Positions 14,042-14,674 of a stretch of DNA of 14,674 bases are shown here, one piece after another. A model generated the notes under the pieces. The model was given only the letters and a program-made list of their open reading frames with translations. It had not been told where the DNA came from and did no database searches. The position numbers and the translations under genes were made by a program. The stretch is from Candidatus Zixiibacteriota bacterium (GTDB taxonomy: Bacteria; Zixibacteria; MSB-5A5; GN15; FEB-12). The DNA is taken from NCBI GenBank assembly GCA_003641415.1, contig QNAG01000040.1, forward strand, positions 1 through 14,674, in the 5' to 3' direction. The number at the start of each line of letters is the position of its first letter. The stretch's first letter is position 1.

Positions 14042-14674
14042 ATGAAAGAAGAGGATTACAAAACTGTGAAAAACGAGGGGATAAGAAAAAAGGATGATTG
14101 TATTTGGAAATCATCCGGTGCGGTGTCCTTACAAACATGCGAGTCTCATCCAGATGACTGCGAGGGATGTCCAGTGGAAACCGCCCTGACCAAGGTTGCT
14201 TTGCATAAGCAACGACGTTTCTTTAGCAGGGATTTTTTCGACCAATGTTATGTTAAAGCCTGCGCGACCCAGAAACCACCCTGTCCGTTCGCCGGTCCAT
14301 GCATGGCCAACTGGTCGCGCACGAGCCCTGCCGCGTCACGGGTGCTTACTATGATGGGCATCGGGAGCCTGTCTGTTGGCGCTAACGCTTCTCTTGTTCA
14401 GCAAGTATCCCGCCGTAACGGTTTGCATGTCGATCTGTTGAGCCAAACGTTCAAGCTCCGCAACCTTGGAAAAATCTCTCCGGATGAAAAGCTCACCCCG
14501 GATGTTCTGGGTCTACGCACTGTAGAGGAACAGTTCATGTTGGTAGCGTCAGCCTTGTTCCTTGACTGCCCTGAATTGCTCGATCTCAGAGCATTCGCCA
14601 AATCAATATTAGAGAAAGGATTACTACCACATGGATTGTTGAACTCGGTTTCCAGGGAACGGTCCCAGGAAGAG
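14042..14674 (+). CDS. Unrecognised cysteine-rich protein (3' end outside window)
   Basis: The frame is open for 211 codons from the ATG to the window end with no stop, so the gene is partial. An AAGAAAGGG ribosome site lies 6 bases before the ATG. The first 90 residues contain eight cysteines (C20, C33, C40, C43, C69, C74, C81, C87), with C-x6-C-x2-C and C-x4-C-x6-C-x5-C spacings that suggest an iron-sulfur or zinc site. There is no signal peptide; the first 19 residues are charged. Residues about 95-211 look helical ('PAASRVLTMMGIGSLSVGANASLVQQV', 'EEQFMLVASALFLDCPELL'). I do not recognise the family. It is divergent from the hydrogenase-like operon, so shared regulation or a redox role is possible but is only inference. 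Confidence 0.75.
   Translation, partial: MKEEDYKTVKNEGIRKKDDCIWKSSGAVSLQTCESHPDDCEGCPVETALTKVALHKQRRFFSRDFFDQCYVKACATQKPPCPFAGPCMANWSRTSPAASRVLTMMGIGSLSVGANASLVQQVSRRNGLHVDLLSQTFKLRNLGKISPDEKLTPDVLGLRTVEEQFMLVASALFLDCPELLDLRAFAKSILEKGLLPHGLLNSVSRERSQEE

Overview
The window most likely comes from a Gram-negative bacterium with lipopolysaccharide, probably in the FCB / candidate-phylum area; Zixibacteria-like is my best guess. The grounds are LpxD plus BamA plus Skp (an LPS-containing outer membrane), a PorV/PorQ-type barrel protein (typical of the Bacteroidetes/FCB side), and a secreted protein ending in a dockerin-like Ca-binding module with repeated GGPPP motifs. The taxon is inferred from gene content only. 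No mobile element, CRISPR array, rRNA or convincing tRNA was found.

Layout. (1) 1-3331, plus strand: a large secreted protein with a propeller/sialidase-like N-terminal part, an Ig-like middle and a C-terminal dockerin; its 5' end is probably cut by the window edge. (2) 3332-4456: a hairpin pair including a good minus-strand terminator, then a minus-strand PorV/PorQ-like outer-membrane protein. (3) 4457-5323: about 870 bases without a credible gene, AT-rich, with several strong inverted repeats and the leader of rplU. (4) 5324-9714, plus strand: rplU, bamA, skp/ompH and lpxD, a compact envelope-biogenesis set (barrel insertion, periplasmic chaperone, lipid A acylation) led by ribosomal protein L21. 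(5) 9813-13612, minus strand: a tightly packed six-gene operon read leftwards: DRTGG-like protein, RsbW-like ATPase, [FeFe]-hydrogenase-like iron-sulfur protein, second DRTGG protein, PHP-domain protein, GHKL ATPase. (6) 13613-14041: a structured intergenic region. (7) 14042 to the window end, plus strand: an open, cysteine-rich reading frame that I do not recognise.

The most interesting part is region 5. A hydrogenase-fold protein that keeps the H-cluster cysteines is embedded among kinase/anti-sigma-type ATPases, nucleotide-sensing-type DRTGG proteins and a PHP metallophosphoesterase. The linkage looks like a redox- or H2-sensing signalling module rather than a catalytic hydrogenase: no NuoE/NuoF-like electron-transfer subunits or maturases are present in the window. 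Similar gene sets are, to my knowledge, found beside [FeFe] hydrogenases in Clostridia and other anaerobes. The module as a class is therefore probably not new, but its mechanism is poorly described and its occurrence here, ending directly against lpxD, is notable.
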